From Strix aluco (taxonomy: Eukaryota > Chordata > Aves > Strigiformes > Strigidae), in NCBI RefSeq assembly GCF_031877795.1, contig NC_133931.1:25914264-25978263 (forward strand): a stretch of DNA of 64,000 nt. The letters are read 5' to 3'. The notes under the pieces are model-generated. The model was given only the letters and a program-made list of their open reading frames with translations, made no database searches and was not told the DNA's origin. The translations under genes were made by a program, and so were the position numbers. Numbering within the stretch: the first letter of the stretch is position 1; each line of letters opens with the position of its first letter. This document shows positions 12,479 through 25,100 of this stretch, piece by piece.

Positions 12479-12720
12479 TGCGGGGACACGGAGGCGGCTG
12501 GGGCTCGGTCCCGTCACCTCGGCGCTCGAGGTGGGGGGGTCGCGGCTTGGCGCTGCCCACACCCCCAGGAGGGAACCTGGTGGAAGAACAGACTAGTCCC
12601 CTCCTGAAATCGGTGTGAGCGTGGGCTGGCGTCACCTCCACCGTGGCGCTGGCTCTTCTGTCACGTCCCAGCACCACCGCAGCCTTCCCTCCACCGGCTG
12701 TCCGCCGTGGCCGTCTCCCC

Positions 12721-14350
12721 ATTGTAGCATCCCCTGTGAGAGGATGGGATGAGCCCTGAGGCCCAGCCCCACCAGAAGAGGTGGCTCTTGCCACCCACCC
12801 TCACGGCCACAGCCTTGTAAATCTTCCCTTGCCTTACCTTTCCCCCCCTTGCCTTCACCTGCTGCTGCTTAATTAATACTAAACACATTTTTTAATTTGT
12901 GGTGACTAGCAGTTATCTAGAGAAGAGAGCAAGAAGGGAGTGCTCAGAGCTGGGCCCTTCCAGTGGTCTGAGCAGACTCTCGCAGCTCAGCCTAAAGTAA
13001 AATGGCTAATCCACGCTCCTCCTGCCTGTGCACACCAAGACATTAAGACCTTGATCCATGAAGAAGGACAGATTCAAATCAAGTGGCAGAAGTAGCTACT
13101 TCCTTTCAGCAGTAACTTCCACCGTTATCAAGATGTCCACATTTACATAGTCCAGGTCTCTCTATGCTACTTTCTAAGGTACAACTAGCCAGGAGCTGTT
13201 TCTCAAGCTTTTCAGATGTCCCTGTACCCAGGATGTCAATGTCTGGGCAGCAAGCAGGATGACTAGCAGCAGCTTCTATTTCAGTCATTTAGCTGAATTT
13301 CTCAACTATTTTACCAAGAAAAGAGTTCACAAAGACTGCACAGCAAGTTTTCTATGTAGATATACAATACAAATCTCTTTTGCTCCAGTCATTGCTGTAA
13401 GCAACTAGGCTGTTTTTCCTTTACTATAGGACTGCTACTCATCTACTCAAAAGCCACAACTTCTGCAGCAAGCAAAACAGGGGTTACTGCATCAAACCAG
13501 TGCCCGGTGTGGCCCTTTCTCAGTCTCAGTCCATCTAACTACGTAGCTAGACAGTGGCCTGCCACCCATAAATATTCTGCATTTTGCTGTAAGTGACCCA
13601 AGGAGGTAGAATAACTTTCCTCTTTCTTGTCTTCCATGAGGACAGAAGTCCATTACATGTCATGACTACAATGTAATTTGTTATCCTCTGTCATGTATGT
13701 TACTTTGTGTCCTCAGTTATTTGAGGGGAAAAAATTAACTACTGCTTTAGCTTTCCTGAGTTATTGTTTAATGCATCCATATGTAAAATGTTCAGTTTCA
13801 GAATATGAATTACAAAATAATCCTCTGGGAGATCATAGTTAGCCTGTTAGCATTATTTGCAGCACATTGTTCAAATTAGTCTCTTCTGGAAGAGACAGTT
13901 TACCAATAATTATGCTAAACTTTATTTGATAACAAGTTCAGAAACAGCAACTTAATAAAGAGCAATAAAAATGTATATGCACTTCACGAAAATGTTCTAA
14001 GAGTTCAAGATTTGGAATGGTTGCCTTACTGAAGTTCTGGGGTTCAGCAGTTTTCATTTGCAGCAGCAACATATGCAATATCCCCAGATTTAAGAGATTT
14101 TGTAGTTTCTTACCACACCGTACATCTTTAGAAAAGAGGAAACATTTACATTAAGCAACATGTGGCTATATGTTAATATAGCTTCAATATTTACTTTTTA
14201 TGAATTCGTAAGAACAATCAATGCCCAGCCATGTGAGACTTTGGCATGAAGGAGTGGCTCATACCAACTCTTTGCTTCAAATCAGTTTAACAAATATTGT
14301 TATTGTAGTATGATCGATATAAATAATTTTATGGAATGAATGCAGATTGT
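12721..14350. other. Intergenic DNA between INTS8 promoter and cadherin 3' end
   Basis: AT-rich sequence with only short chance frames. No exon, RNA gene or recognisable repeat was seen. An additional AATAAA (minus strand) occurs at 13921-13926 and could be an alternative polyadenylation signal for the cadherin. Confidence 0.5.
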
Positions 14351-14356
14351 TTTATT
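14351..14356 (-). terminator. Candidate polyadenylation signal of the cadherin gene (AATAAA)
   Basis: By eye this is the first canonical AATAAA on the minus strand after the stop codon at 15758-15760. It would give a 3' UTR of roughly 1.4 kb. Closer variant hexamers exist (TATAAA near 15300), so the true end is not certain. Confidence 0.4.
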
Positions 14357-15757
14357 GAGTTCACATGGTATTTTTGTTCAATCAGTTCTCAGTGTAAATT
14401 ATACTTGTTCTAATAGTATCAAAATCTTCCTTCCAGGCACAAAACTAATTTACATTTGCATTTTTTATGTCAAGTAAAATGATGAACAGTGATGAAAGAT
14501 CTAATTTTAAAACTATATTTATAAATCAAAGGAAGTGTCAAGACTTCAGTAAAAAACAAACAAGTATCATGTTGTACTGGTAATTAAAAAAAACTGAGTA
14601 GAAAACAATTTTAAAAACCTTAGCACTTCACAGAGCTTTCAAGCACTCTGTAAGCACCTATTAACATTCACACATCACCCCATGCATTGGGAGCTGCCCC
14701 TGTTTCAGAGAGGTAAGAGAGAAAGGGAAAGAACAAGGTGATTTACCCATGGTCACAGAGTTGAGTGTTCAAGTCAATGTTAGATTTCAGAAGCTTCTGA
14801 CTCCCTTTCCATGCTCAAACCACAGTCCTTTTTTGGGGAGTGGAAGTAGGAAAAGGGGAACAGAGTAGGTTTCCCATGCTTTCTGTTTTGAGGATTCAAA
14901 TTTTTACAATGCCTGTCCTGACTGAAAGAGTTCAGTTCCAACTGTTGCCTGGATGCCCTTCTAGTTTTTCTTCACACCTGCTATCAGCTCTTGTTTTCCA
15001 GCTGCAGACTTTGAAGAAGGGTTCCATGTGAAAAGCAAAGTTGGAAATAAAAGCTTACTGAATGGAAACTTTTCTCAGGTCTTACAAATTGTCACACCAG
15101 CAAAGTGCTATTCACAGCTAGGATCTTTCCACTCTTTTCCCCTCTTTACAGGTAATTAGAAAAAGGGTCAGACAGAAAAAGTCTCACACAGTTGAGCAGC
15201 CTGTAATACTGAGTGAGGGGGTGTGTGTGATGTCAAGGGAGATTACAGTTTAGGATAAGACAAAAGCTGACAAGAAAACCAGAAGTTTAAAATGGTTTAT
15301 ATGTAACATTTCTAAAAATTATTTCACAGTCTAAAATGAATGCAATTAAAAAAAAAAATGCCCTACCCATTGTTACTCACCTGATAGGATTCCTATTAAT
15401 ACTAGGGAGAAAATAATTCAAGTTCTTGCATCCAGGATAATTCTAGTAAGTCACTGTGGTCTACACAAATAAAAAGGGATATCATGATGCTATTCTATAC
15501 AAACCCTACATTCCAAAGTTTTCAAGAAAATTCATGCTTTAAAAGTCTTTGCACTTCTACCATTCAATAACTGTTTGTACAGTGCATATAAAAAGACCAT
15601 TCAGATTATCACTCCTGGGAAAAGTGAGTATATTGTACTAGTGTAATTAAACACTTGCATCAATTAAGTTACTTGATGTACCTCATATATAAAAAAGGGC
15701 ATTTTTAGAAGTAGTGTCTATACATCATGACAGTGCGGCAAGTTCCTTTAACTCTGG
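14351..15757 (-). other. Probable 3' UTR of the type III cadherin
   Basis: AT-rich sequence downstream of the stop codon with no long frames and no repeat recognised. It is assigned as 3' UTR by position and by the candidate polyadenylation signal at its far end. Confidence 0.45.
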
Positions 15758-16159
15758 TTACAAATGTTCATTTGAGACCTTATAGAGTTCTTTAAGTTTG
15801 TCAAACTTTGACCCCCACTCTTGGAGGCAATCATAATTTAAATCTTCATCACCACTAATGGAGTCTAAGGAACTAAGGCTCCCTGCTAGAGAGCATTGCC
15901 CCTCTAAGCAGTAAAAATGAATACTGTCAGATGGAAGATTCTGTAGATCGTTGTCTGCATCCCAGATGATTTGAGAAACATATTCCTTGAAGTCTGGGAT
16001 GCTGTTAACAGCTGATGTTGATTGGTTTGGATGTGCATGTTTTGGGACTGAGTCTCTTTTTGGGCCAGTGGGTGTCCTGGAGTGTGGAGCAGCTGCCCTC
16101 AAGGAGAAGTGGGGAATAGTATGGAGAGGTTTCTTCAGTTCATCTATATTGTAAGCAAT
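15758..16159 (-). CDS. Type III cadherin exon w32 (catenin-binding tail, stop)
   Basis: The last coding exon has 133 codons and a TAA at 15760-15758. It begins IAYNIDELKKP, the end of the p120 region. A variable proline-rich stretch follows, then the beta-catenin-binding domain: WDADNDLQNLPSDS, SLAGSLSSLDSISGDEDLNY and WGSKFDKLKELY. These align with the classical ADNDP..AGSLSSLNS..YDYLNDWGPRFKKLADMY pattern. The acceptor is a long T tract ending CCAG. Confidence 0.96.
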   Translation of the reverse strand: MAYNIDELKKPLHTIPHFSLRAAAPHSRTPTGPKRDSVPKHAHPNQSTSAVNSIPDFKEYVSQIIWDADNDLQNLPSDSIHFYCLEGQCSLAGSLSSLDSISGDEDLNYDCLQEWGSKFDKLKELYKVSNEHL

Positions 16160-19100
16160 CTGGAAAAAAAAAGAATGCAAATATCAGAGAGAAACAACAC
16201 AAAAGGAAATAAGTTCCAAAAAATGTTTTAAAACTCAAAGCAACACAAAACTGGATTCTGTGAGTTTTCTACAAGCTGAAGAAAAGAGAGGGCCTAGTTC
16301 AGAGAGGTAAGTTCAGATGATACCAAATCACTTTGCGTAATGATAGTGTTCAGCTAAATCAAGAATGCTGTGTCCAGAGCAGCCTCCTCAAAGGTGGCCA
16401 CATATGACCAGCATTGTGATAGGCACAGATTGGGCTGAAATAGAAGCCTCCCACTCAAGAGTACTTCAGGTTAAAAAAAAAATAAAAAAAGCCAATTGGA
16501 TATGGACAGTAAGTTAAATAAAAGGTCTGGGAAAGGAAGGTGAGGAGAGGTTAGATTTGCAAAGACTGGATTGAAGCTGCGTCATACCTGGTCACGTTCT
16601 CCACCTCCTTCTTCATTGTAATTGAAGACATTTTCTCTAATATCCTCCCAGCTTTCACGCTCTTCAGGAATGTGATAAATTCCTCCTTTCCGAAACCCTG
16701 AACTTCCCCATTGACTCCACACTGTGTAGGAGACCAAGAGTGCTGGAAGAAATAAAGACACATATTTATTATATGACATATGACAAAGTATGATGCATAA
16801 TAAACAAGTAGTTATATGACTCCTGAGATATTAAATCAACTCTTAATTTGACAAGCAAATTCCCAGGTAAGAAATGTGTAATTGTTAATATACAAACAAC
16901 TTATATTCAGGAATGTAAAGAATCATCTATGTATATTACGTCATAAACTTCATTAAAGGGTATTTTACTTACCTAAAGGAATCCATTTAAATAGAAGGCA
17001 TTTTGGCCAATCTCTGGCCTTTCACCAATCCTGAGTAAATAAGATACCCAAAGTAAGTAAAACACTGTTTTAATGAAGGTTACAAGTGTAATATAATCAT
17101 GGAGTCTTTACTATTCTGAGATGTGTATGCAGTTTATCAATATGAAAATAGTTTTATGGTGTTATTTTCAGCCAAAGTGTGCCTGAAACAGGACACACTG
17201 TGACCATCTCTTCCTGCCCCACACTCTTAATGAGGCTTGCCTTGTTAAGATCATAAACTTTCTAGAGGAAGATCTCTTCCTTCCTAATATGTGAATAGTA
17301 GGTACTAGCTGTAGGTCCTACCTATTACAAATGTAAGGGCTCAGGGCAGGTGGGAGTTTCAGATGGATGTGGCTGCACACAGATTCACACACATAGATGG
17401 AAAGCTCTTACTTAAGAAGGATTGAAAATCAGTGATTCTAAAGCGAGAAGTCCTAAATTTGCTTGAACTGGCTTCAAAGCAAGTAAACTGTAACTATGTG
17501 CTGGTGCCTGTCTCTTAGCATCCTCAGGTGAACTCCCAACTGATGATCTCCAGAAAAAGTGAAACACTGATCACAACATCCAAGGGTAAAGCAGACTTGA
17601 TTCAACGGAGCAAGGTACAAGATTAAAAAGAAAGAAAAAAGGTACTTGCTTTCCTACCTAGGAAGACAAGGAGGCACATGCTGATTGCCAGAATAGAGCC
17701 AGAACTGAGTCCAATGGGTCTTCCAGCCTTCACCTGGCTAATTTCACACCATCTTCCCTTGTAACCTTCGGGGCAATGGCAGATAGTCTTGTCTTGGGAT
17801 TGAGCCACACAGGTACCCCCATTCCTACAGGTCCAGTGTCCACAAGGTGATGAAGTACAGTGTCTGAGCCCTGTAAGGTTGTCAGTCACTTCTACCTTCC
17901 CAGCTGGACACCTGAACAACAAAAGCAGAAGACATCTTTTAGGCAAGCAAAGCACGTGGAGTTGTATGTTGTTTTGTGCAAAGTTAGTTAGTATTTCTTT
18001 AAAGCAAATAATTAAAGTATTTTCAATCAAACCACAAATCCACATTGATAGTATGAAATACATTTAAAGTCTAACATAGTGAGCTAGTAGGCTTATGAAA
18101 ACATGAACATATGTTCTGCTTTCCCTATCCAGAAGGTATGCAGAAGAGCTTCACTCCTTCCTTGAAAAAAGGGATCCATCAGCTTCTGAACAGACTAGCT
18201 CTTTTTCTACAGATGTGTTTAAAACCCCTAGAAGGAAATGAATAGCTGAGATCAGTGGGAAAAGGGCTAGCAAGCACTTAGTATAAGCTTTGTAATGTTC
18301 ATTTGGACCTTTGGGACGGATGTAATTGAACTCCTCAGAATGACCCATCTTGTCTTTTAGGACTGCAGAGAAAGTGATTTCTTCTGCTATGTAATTGAAG
18401 AGGCCATGGAGGAATACCCTGAGGGCACAGACCTGCTTTCTGCAGTCCAAAGAAGAAATGCTAGTGAGTAAATGGAAGAGCTTTCATATTGTTCTTCCAC
18501 AAGTAAACTGAAGAAAGGAGTGTCCCAAGGCACACTTAAGACCATCTCACAGCCTCTTTTCATCAAGCCTCAGAAGTGCCAAATTTCAGCTAAATTGAAG
18601 GAATTCAAGTGGCTCCTCTCAGTTCTGCATGTATGTATGTTTGGGGTTTTTAACAGAAATGCCTGTATTTTGATTTGCATATTTTAGCATATATTTTGAA
18701 ATTTTACTTTAAAGAGTGGATCGTCTCCAAGGAACTAACTGTGTAAGATACCAGCTGGTGGGCTTTCGTTCTGACCCTGGGCAGCCAATTTTAGAATCCA
18801 GTTTTGTGACAGTCTAATTTTGAAAGTCTCATTGATTCATACAAAGTATGATTAGTTCCAACTTCTTTACAGAAAATATATGTAAATATATATCTTGTAT
18901 ATGCAATATACATTTTATACATATATATACACACTATATATATATATGCTATATAAGAATATATATATTTTCACACAGAGGAGGAGAGTCCAAAGCTTTT
19001 GCAATCCACCTTTCATCAAAGAGCATTTCACTTCCTCACTGGCCTGTGATCTTCTCACCATGGAAAAAATGGTGGAGTAAATAGGTTCCATATCAGACTT

Positions 19101-22100
19101 GCAGGAAAAGGCCAGTTTGGTCCATGATGGGCGATGAGATGGAGAGAAGGATTTGTCCTTGGGATGCCCCTCTCTGGCCAGCAGCAGCAGGGAATTTCAC
19201 TGCTAGAATCAAGCTGCCTGAACCAAGGTGGAAAGAAAGAGCTTCCCAACCACCCCTGGAGGAAAACAAAAGCTTAATGTACCGGCATTCATATTTTCTC
19301 CACAGGTCTACACAAAGGAAAGGGCTGTGACAGGGGTGGCTGCTGCAGGCACTGGAATGGCATCCCATCATGACACCTTGCCGCCTCAGAATTAAGCCAA
19401 ACTCTGTGTTTTTGCCTTCCACGAGAAGTGGCTGACCATTCAGCTGGACATCACGCATACAACCTGCATCAAAGCAGGGGAGTGTACAGAGAAATACATT
19501 GAGTTAGCAACTTCCCCACCCCCAATACATATGCAGGAGACCTTAGAGCATTGTAGAAAACTTAAAACATTTTTAAGAAGATCCTTATACTGCTTATCAG
19601 TTTTATTTTAGAAGAGCTACATGTGCGTGTGTGGTCTGGCCGATCTACAGATCGGCAATGCCTCTCCCAGACAGCTTGGTTGTACCAATGCAATGATTTA
19701 GCAGAACTGTCCTATGAATCAGGACAGCTCCAGTAAATTAATCTAGATTTAAAGTATGAACTTAAAAGTGGGGCTGAATGAGAAGCAACAGAATGGAAAA
19801 AGCTGTCTTGTTGAACCACAATCTCAAAGTCCCAGTACCCCACTCCAGGAAATCAAGAGAGCACCATGAATTGCCTTGCAAGTCCTTCTCCTCCTACCAA
19901 GAGGTGTTGTGTCTGTTCCTTAAACCCTTCCAAGGCAAAAACGGAGTGAAGATTGCAGCTTGAATTCCCTGCTTGGGTCCTTTAGCATGGGAAATAAAAA
20001 TCTGAAGTGCTATTTTTTGATATCTACAGGAAATGTCACATCTTCACTAGGACCAGATACAATGGCAAATAGAGTTGAACGTTGGCTCTGAATTCCCTAG
20101 TAGAGGAGGTGGGATTTCATGGGCATAGTAGTCTCCACGGGAATTCTTACTCAGGTTTTACACTCTCCAATGCACTCAAAGATGCCACTTTTAGGCTTTA
20201 ACTCCCTCCTTTTAGGAACCCATCATATCACTTACCTTGGAAATCGCTCTCTGAATGATTGGGAAGGCGGTTTCCTAGCACGATGCTTGCCCAATCCATT
20301 TCAAACCATCTATTTGTACCCAAGACAGAGGTTACTTCTCGATCACCTCCACCACTATTAACACGCAGGGTAAATTCATTGTTGTAACGCTCCATGGTCA
20401 GAAGAACCCACTGGCCATTGTTTATACGTAATGTCCTCATTCTCAGAGAGTGATTTTTGTCCCCCATGCTGAAGTTAATGCTAAAGAAACCTTCAACCAT
20501 CTAGAGGAAGATGATAAAGACCTTTAATAACAGAAATGCACTTCTAAATGTTATTACACAGTCCTGCCTCAAGAAATGGACCTGAGTTTTTAAAATTAAA
20601 ATGGCACTCTTGTTTCTAAGTGCTTTATTCCCGAATAAAAATTACAAGAAAACTGCAGGTTTAGGAATTACTTTCTTAAATTATTTTCTTAAATTTTCTT
20701 AAAAAGAGTTATTCTTTACAGGCCACTCTTCTAACTGACATGAACCTTTTTATCAGTCTTCTCCCTATTGATGTCTACCTCTAAGTCTTCCCAGCTGACC
20801 CTTCTGTTACAGTTGCAATAATTAGCCTCTGTCTAGTTAATATAATCCAGACAGCTTTTTTCAACAGCAACACAAATGTAGAGACAAGCTGGAGACAGAC
20901 AGAAGCAAAGGGAGAAGGCAAACAGGACAAAACAGTCTTCCCCATTCATGTGTATTAAATGTACTCACCCGTACATTTTGCAGGCAGTGAAACAACTAGA
21001 ATCTATGCTATGAAAGGGTAATACTGAGAAGGACAACACAAATGGGAATAGTTACCCTCATGTGGAAAACTCTTGCTCTTTATTACATTACAGAATAGGT
21101 GTCTTTAATCAGAAACTGTATCTTCTTCTCTTACTAAGGTACTTCATGAAAAATCAAAAGCACTGAAACAGAATGGCTTTTGGACTGCTCACCTCCAGGT
21201 GGATGTATCCATTCCCATCTGCAGAGGCCAAGCTGAGAAGGGTGCTGTGCGAGATACGGGTACGCACCATCAGCTGGATCCGAGTGCTGTGAGTGCTGAG
21301 GATGCTTCTCAGCTCATAATGGATCCAACTGTCCCTTCCAAAAGCCCATTCTGGAAGAACTAAGCACAACACACACAAAAACAAAGTGAAAATCCCAGAA
21401 ATTATGGCTCCCTCAGATCTCTACTGCTTGAGAATGAACCAGTTCTGAATGCCAAAGTTTTAGTTCTTAAGAAATTTTGTCAACACAATGAAGCATCATG
21501 AGGATGACATAATGATGAAAGTAATGAAGCACCCCGCCGCTGCCAAGGGAATTAAAAGAACAAATCAAGGATACAGAATTTAGGCAGGAAAGAGATAATT
21601 AGATACCATCTCTAACATTCTGCCTGTCACAAGCTACATGTTCTACCCAATCACTTCTACACTGAACCCAATAACTTTTTTTTTAAGATCTGAAATGTAT
21701 CTTCCAGTAAAGTAGTTGGTGTTGATCTGAAGACCAAAAAAAAAAGAGACTCTAATGTTTCTTTCAGTAGTTTAGTCCTGTGGTTAATAACTGCCACTGT
21801 TAGAAAATATGCACTTTACTTCCCATTTCAGTTGGCACAAGAGAAAGCCTCAGGGCAGGCACAAAGTCAAAAGTCATGTGGTTTTTTTTTTTTTTATCAG
21901 AGATTAAGTCAGTGGTTATTATTTTAACTGGGGAAAATGCACTGAAATTAATTCTTTCCCCATTATCCTGGGGAATCCATCTGAGAGTCATCCAGCAGAG
22001 AGTTTGATGAAGATATACTATACACTTCTGTGGAAATCAAAAACCACAAAACCACCCAGACCCTGGTGTTCTTATGCAGCAGGCACCAATTTCAGTCTCA

Positions 22101-25100
22101 CTGACAGCAATCCTAGATCTGCTTGTTCTGGTCACAGCCTAGTTGAAAAAAAAATTCTTCTTACCAAATAAAGACATAGTCCAAGTTAGACAGGAAGAAT
22201 GTTGGATCACCAACAGCTAATCTGAGGTCAGTGTCATGCAAGTAAAAATCCAAAGAGTGCCCAGCTCATCCTGGGGCATTTAGTCTGGTTCTCAGGACAT
22301 GAAATATCAAATGATCAAGAGATTTCATTTCTGTACTCTCTTTTCCTCTCACTGTTTCTCCTCTTTCTTTTCTTTCTTGAAGTGCGTTTTCTTTTCTCCT
22401 CTAGGTTATGCCCCTCATATTATTCTTCCTAACCCACTGCTCTCTCTTGTTCACTGTCTCTGCACCTACAGGCTCTAGCTGATGAGCAAAGATGGGTTTT
22501 CTTGAGGCACCACAGTGACTCCTGTCCTGAGCTGACTGATCCTTGCTGCGAGCATGGCTCGGCCATTCATAAAGCACCAGCTGAACACCAGCATTTCGCA
22601 GCCAAATATATTGGAAGAAGCTGGAACCAATCGATGTTTTCCTATTACATCAGGATATGGCTTATGGATTTTGAGTAATTACTTTCTGAGCGCTTGGTTT
22701 GACCCATAGTGGTAAGGGGTAGGAGCCAATACAGCAGTTGCGTTTGTGAACCAGCATCCCAAGTTAATACAAAAAAGAGTAAGATTTCAACCTAGGCAGA
22801 TGTTTATAAACCAGTATCATCCGTCTGCAAAACATTAATACAAATAACTGAGCTATATTAACCATTTCTGTGGACATTATAAACACTTTAAACAGTGAAA
22901 ACTCCAGGCCAATTATGATTCCAGTCCTCACCCCATTGAACAGACAGCTTCTGCTGAGTAATTTACTGTCACACCTTTTAAGTCTTGTGTGGCAGACGGA
23001 GAAAGGAAGAGAGGGTCTGGCTGCTTGCATAGGGTATTATTGTTCCATATACAAAAAGGAGAAGTAAGTGCATTGAGCTGAAAGGATATGTGTACTACAC
23101 TACCAGCCCTGTCTACTAATCACAACACATTGATTCAACACTAGCTTGAATGTGCTTCTTTCCAGCTGCTCACTGCTGCTCATCCTCATCTGTAGCTCAT
23201 TGAAACTACAGGACTGAGGGGGCTAATTCTCTTCCAACACTACACAAAGCCCCCAAAGTTATGGTGCTCATTATAGACTGTTATGATCAACCCCATTGTT
23301 TGCACCTTGTACCTAGACACGGCAGGTAAAATCCCAATAAACACCTGTAACTCACTTCTGATTTCTGCTTCAGAACAATGGCCAGTGAAGGTATAAGATA
23401 GGGAGGGCAGAGCCAACTTCAAGTGTGTGTCCCCTGTACCCTGAATATGGCTGTGGGCCACTAGGAGTTAAAGAATTTATTTTCTAAATTTTTGAATTGT
23501 GCTAAAATTTGCACTTTCTTACAATGTCTCTGAGGTTTTCATTATCCACCCTTGCATGCTTTTGTCCTCTGATACATATTTCATGCTGAATTTGTACAGG
23601 ATAATGCATTTGCTGGAGCCAGCCTGATATGTCCTCACATGCACTCACTGCTGTGGTCTAGGGGCATTGCACAAGCTTCAATTCATTACAGTGACAGACA
23701 CAAATGCAATTATCCCTGTTTTATAGATGGAAAATTGGGCCTGAGGATAACTTGAGGCCTATACCCCCAATTTGCACAGAGAGAACACACCAAGCTGGCA
23801 ACCTTACCTCTCTTATAACCACTGTAAGGTAACAAATAGTACCATGTTCGTTAAACTACATTTTGTGATCAGTATGATCAGAGAAAGAATGCATGGTGCC
23901 GAATGTTTCATCTTTCACCACTGAGAAATAAGGTGCTGTGATGAAAAGGACAAAACTACTCATCTGACCACTTGCTCTCCCCTACAAAGTAAAGCAGGTC
24001 TCAACAAGACCCTCATCTGTGACATTATCTTTATTCAACAAGAGTTAGAAGGCTCTTTACATCATTACAGGTCTAAATCATTCCCAGAGTACAGCATGGT
24101 CTTATTATGCTACTCAGTTCAAAGTTGTGGCAAATTTAGAGTAGTATGTTTGAGGCAGTTCCCACAGATCCTCACCATGAATTTCTCCCTAGAGCTTGAA
24201 GTACCTTTTTCACATGCTGGTCCAGCATATCCTGGAGAACAGTCACAGCGAAAGAAACCCCAACCACCAACACACTTGCCGTGGGTGCCACAGGAGGCCA
24301 TCCCACCGCTCTGACACATTTTATCCATAAGGACACAGCCGGGAGCGCTGTTCAAGGACTCTGCAGGGCGCTCTAAATCATAGACCTGGAAAAGGACAAA
24401 GAGAAGCATCACATCAGGTGTCTACAGTTAACAGCAGTAAACCCAACAGTGGTCTTAGTAGCCCTACCTTACTATCAACAATGACATTGCGTATGCAGCC
24501 AACAAACCCTCTGAAGTGCCTTTGTGAATCGTGGTAAGGCAAAGTCTTCTTAACTCCACCTAGCTGCAGGGGCTGATGTCCACTGAAGAGCTTACCCATG
24601 CTGAAGGGAAGTGAGGGAAAGAATCAGTGGCATGGAAAATACAGCAACTTGGCTGAATTTTTCCCTTCCTTTTTCCTTAGCTCTTTTGAGTAATCATGTT
24701 TCTAGTTCTTGTTGTTTGTTTTGCTGGGGTTTTTTACCTTTGAGATCCCACAGTCTCTTCAGAGGCTTCACAGGCAGCCAGATCCACTTGGGAGATCTTC
24801 TTAATGACACTGTCATTGTCTCTAACTGAGACATTTACGCAGTGGTCAAGAATCAGCTTCACTTTCTAGAGAAAGGCATTATTTAAAACATTTGCACCCG
24901 GAGACGTGCATACATTTTAATTACACATTTTCTTTCACTTAGCAGAGGGGTGAATAGTAACCAGTAGTTACAGCACAGGAAACTTTATTAAAATAATAAA
25001 CCACTTCCACGTACTAATCTGGAAGGTGTATAACTAAGAAGCCACACAAAAGAAAGATCTGACTCTACCATGACCATGCCAAATCATCGACGCAGTAGAG

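Larger units (their letters stand above)
11640..12720. promoter_or_regulatory. CpG island, INTS8 promoter
   Basis: This stretch of about 1 kb is strikingly rich in G, C and CpG in an otherwise AT-rich window. It spans the first INTS8 exon and its upstream flank. GC boxes (GGGGCGGGG-like) sit near 12361, 12421 and 12459. No TATA box was seen. It is likely a TATA-less housekeeping promoter; the exact start site cannot be read. Confidence 0.85.

Noticed and set aside
11693..12618. Several long plus-strand frames in the CpG island (up to 191 codons)
   Set aside because: Arg/Ala/Pro/Gly-rich composition typical of GC-rich non-coding sequence; antisense to INTS8 exon 1; no domain recognised.
11628..12794. 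A 388-codon minus-strand frame across the CpG island
   Set aside because: The length comes from GC-rich sequence with few stops. Only the internal part from 12242 to 12113 matches INTS8.
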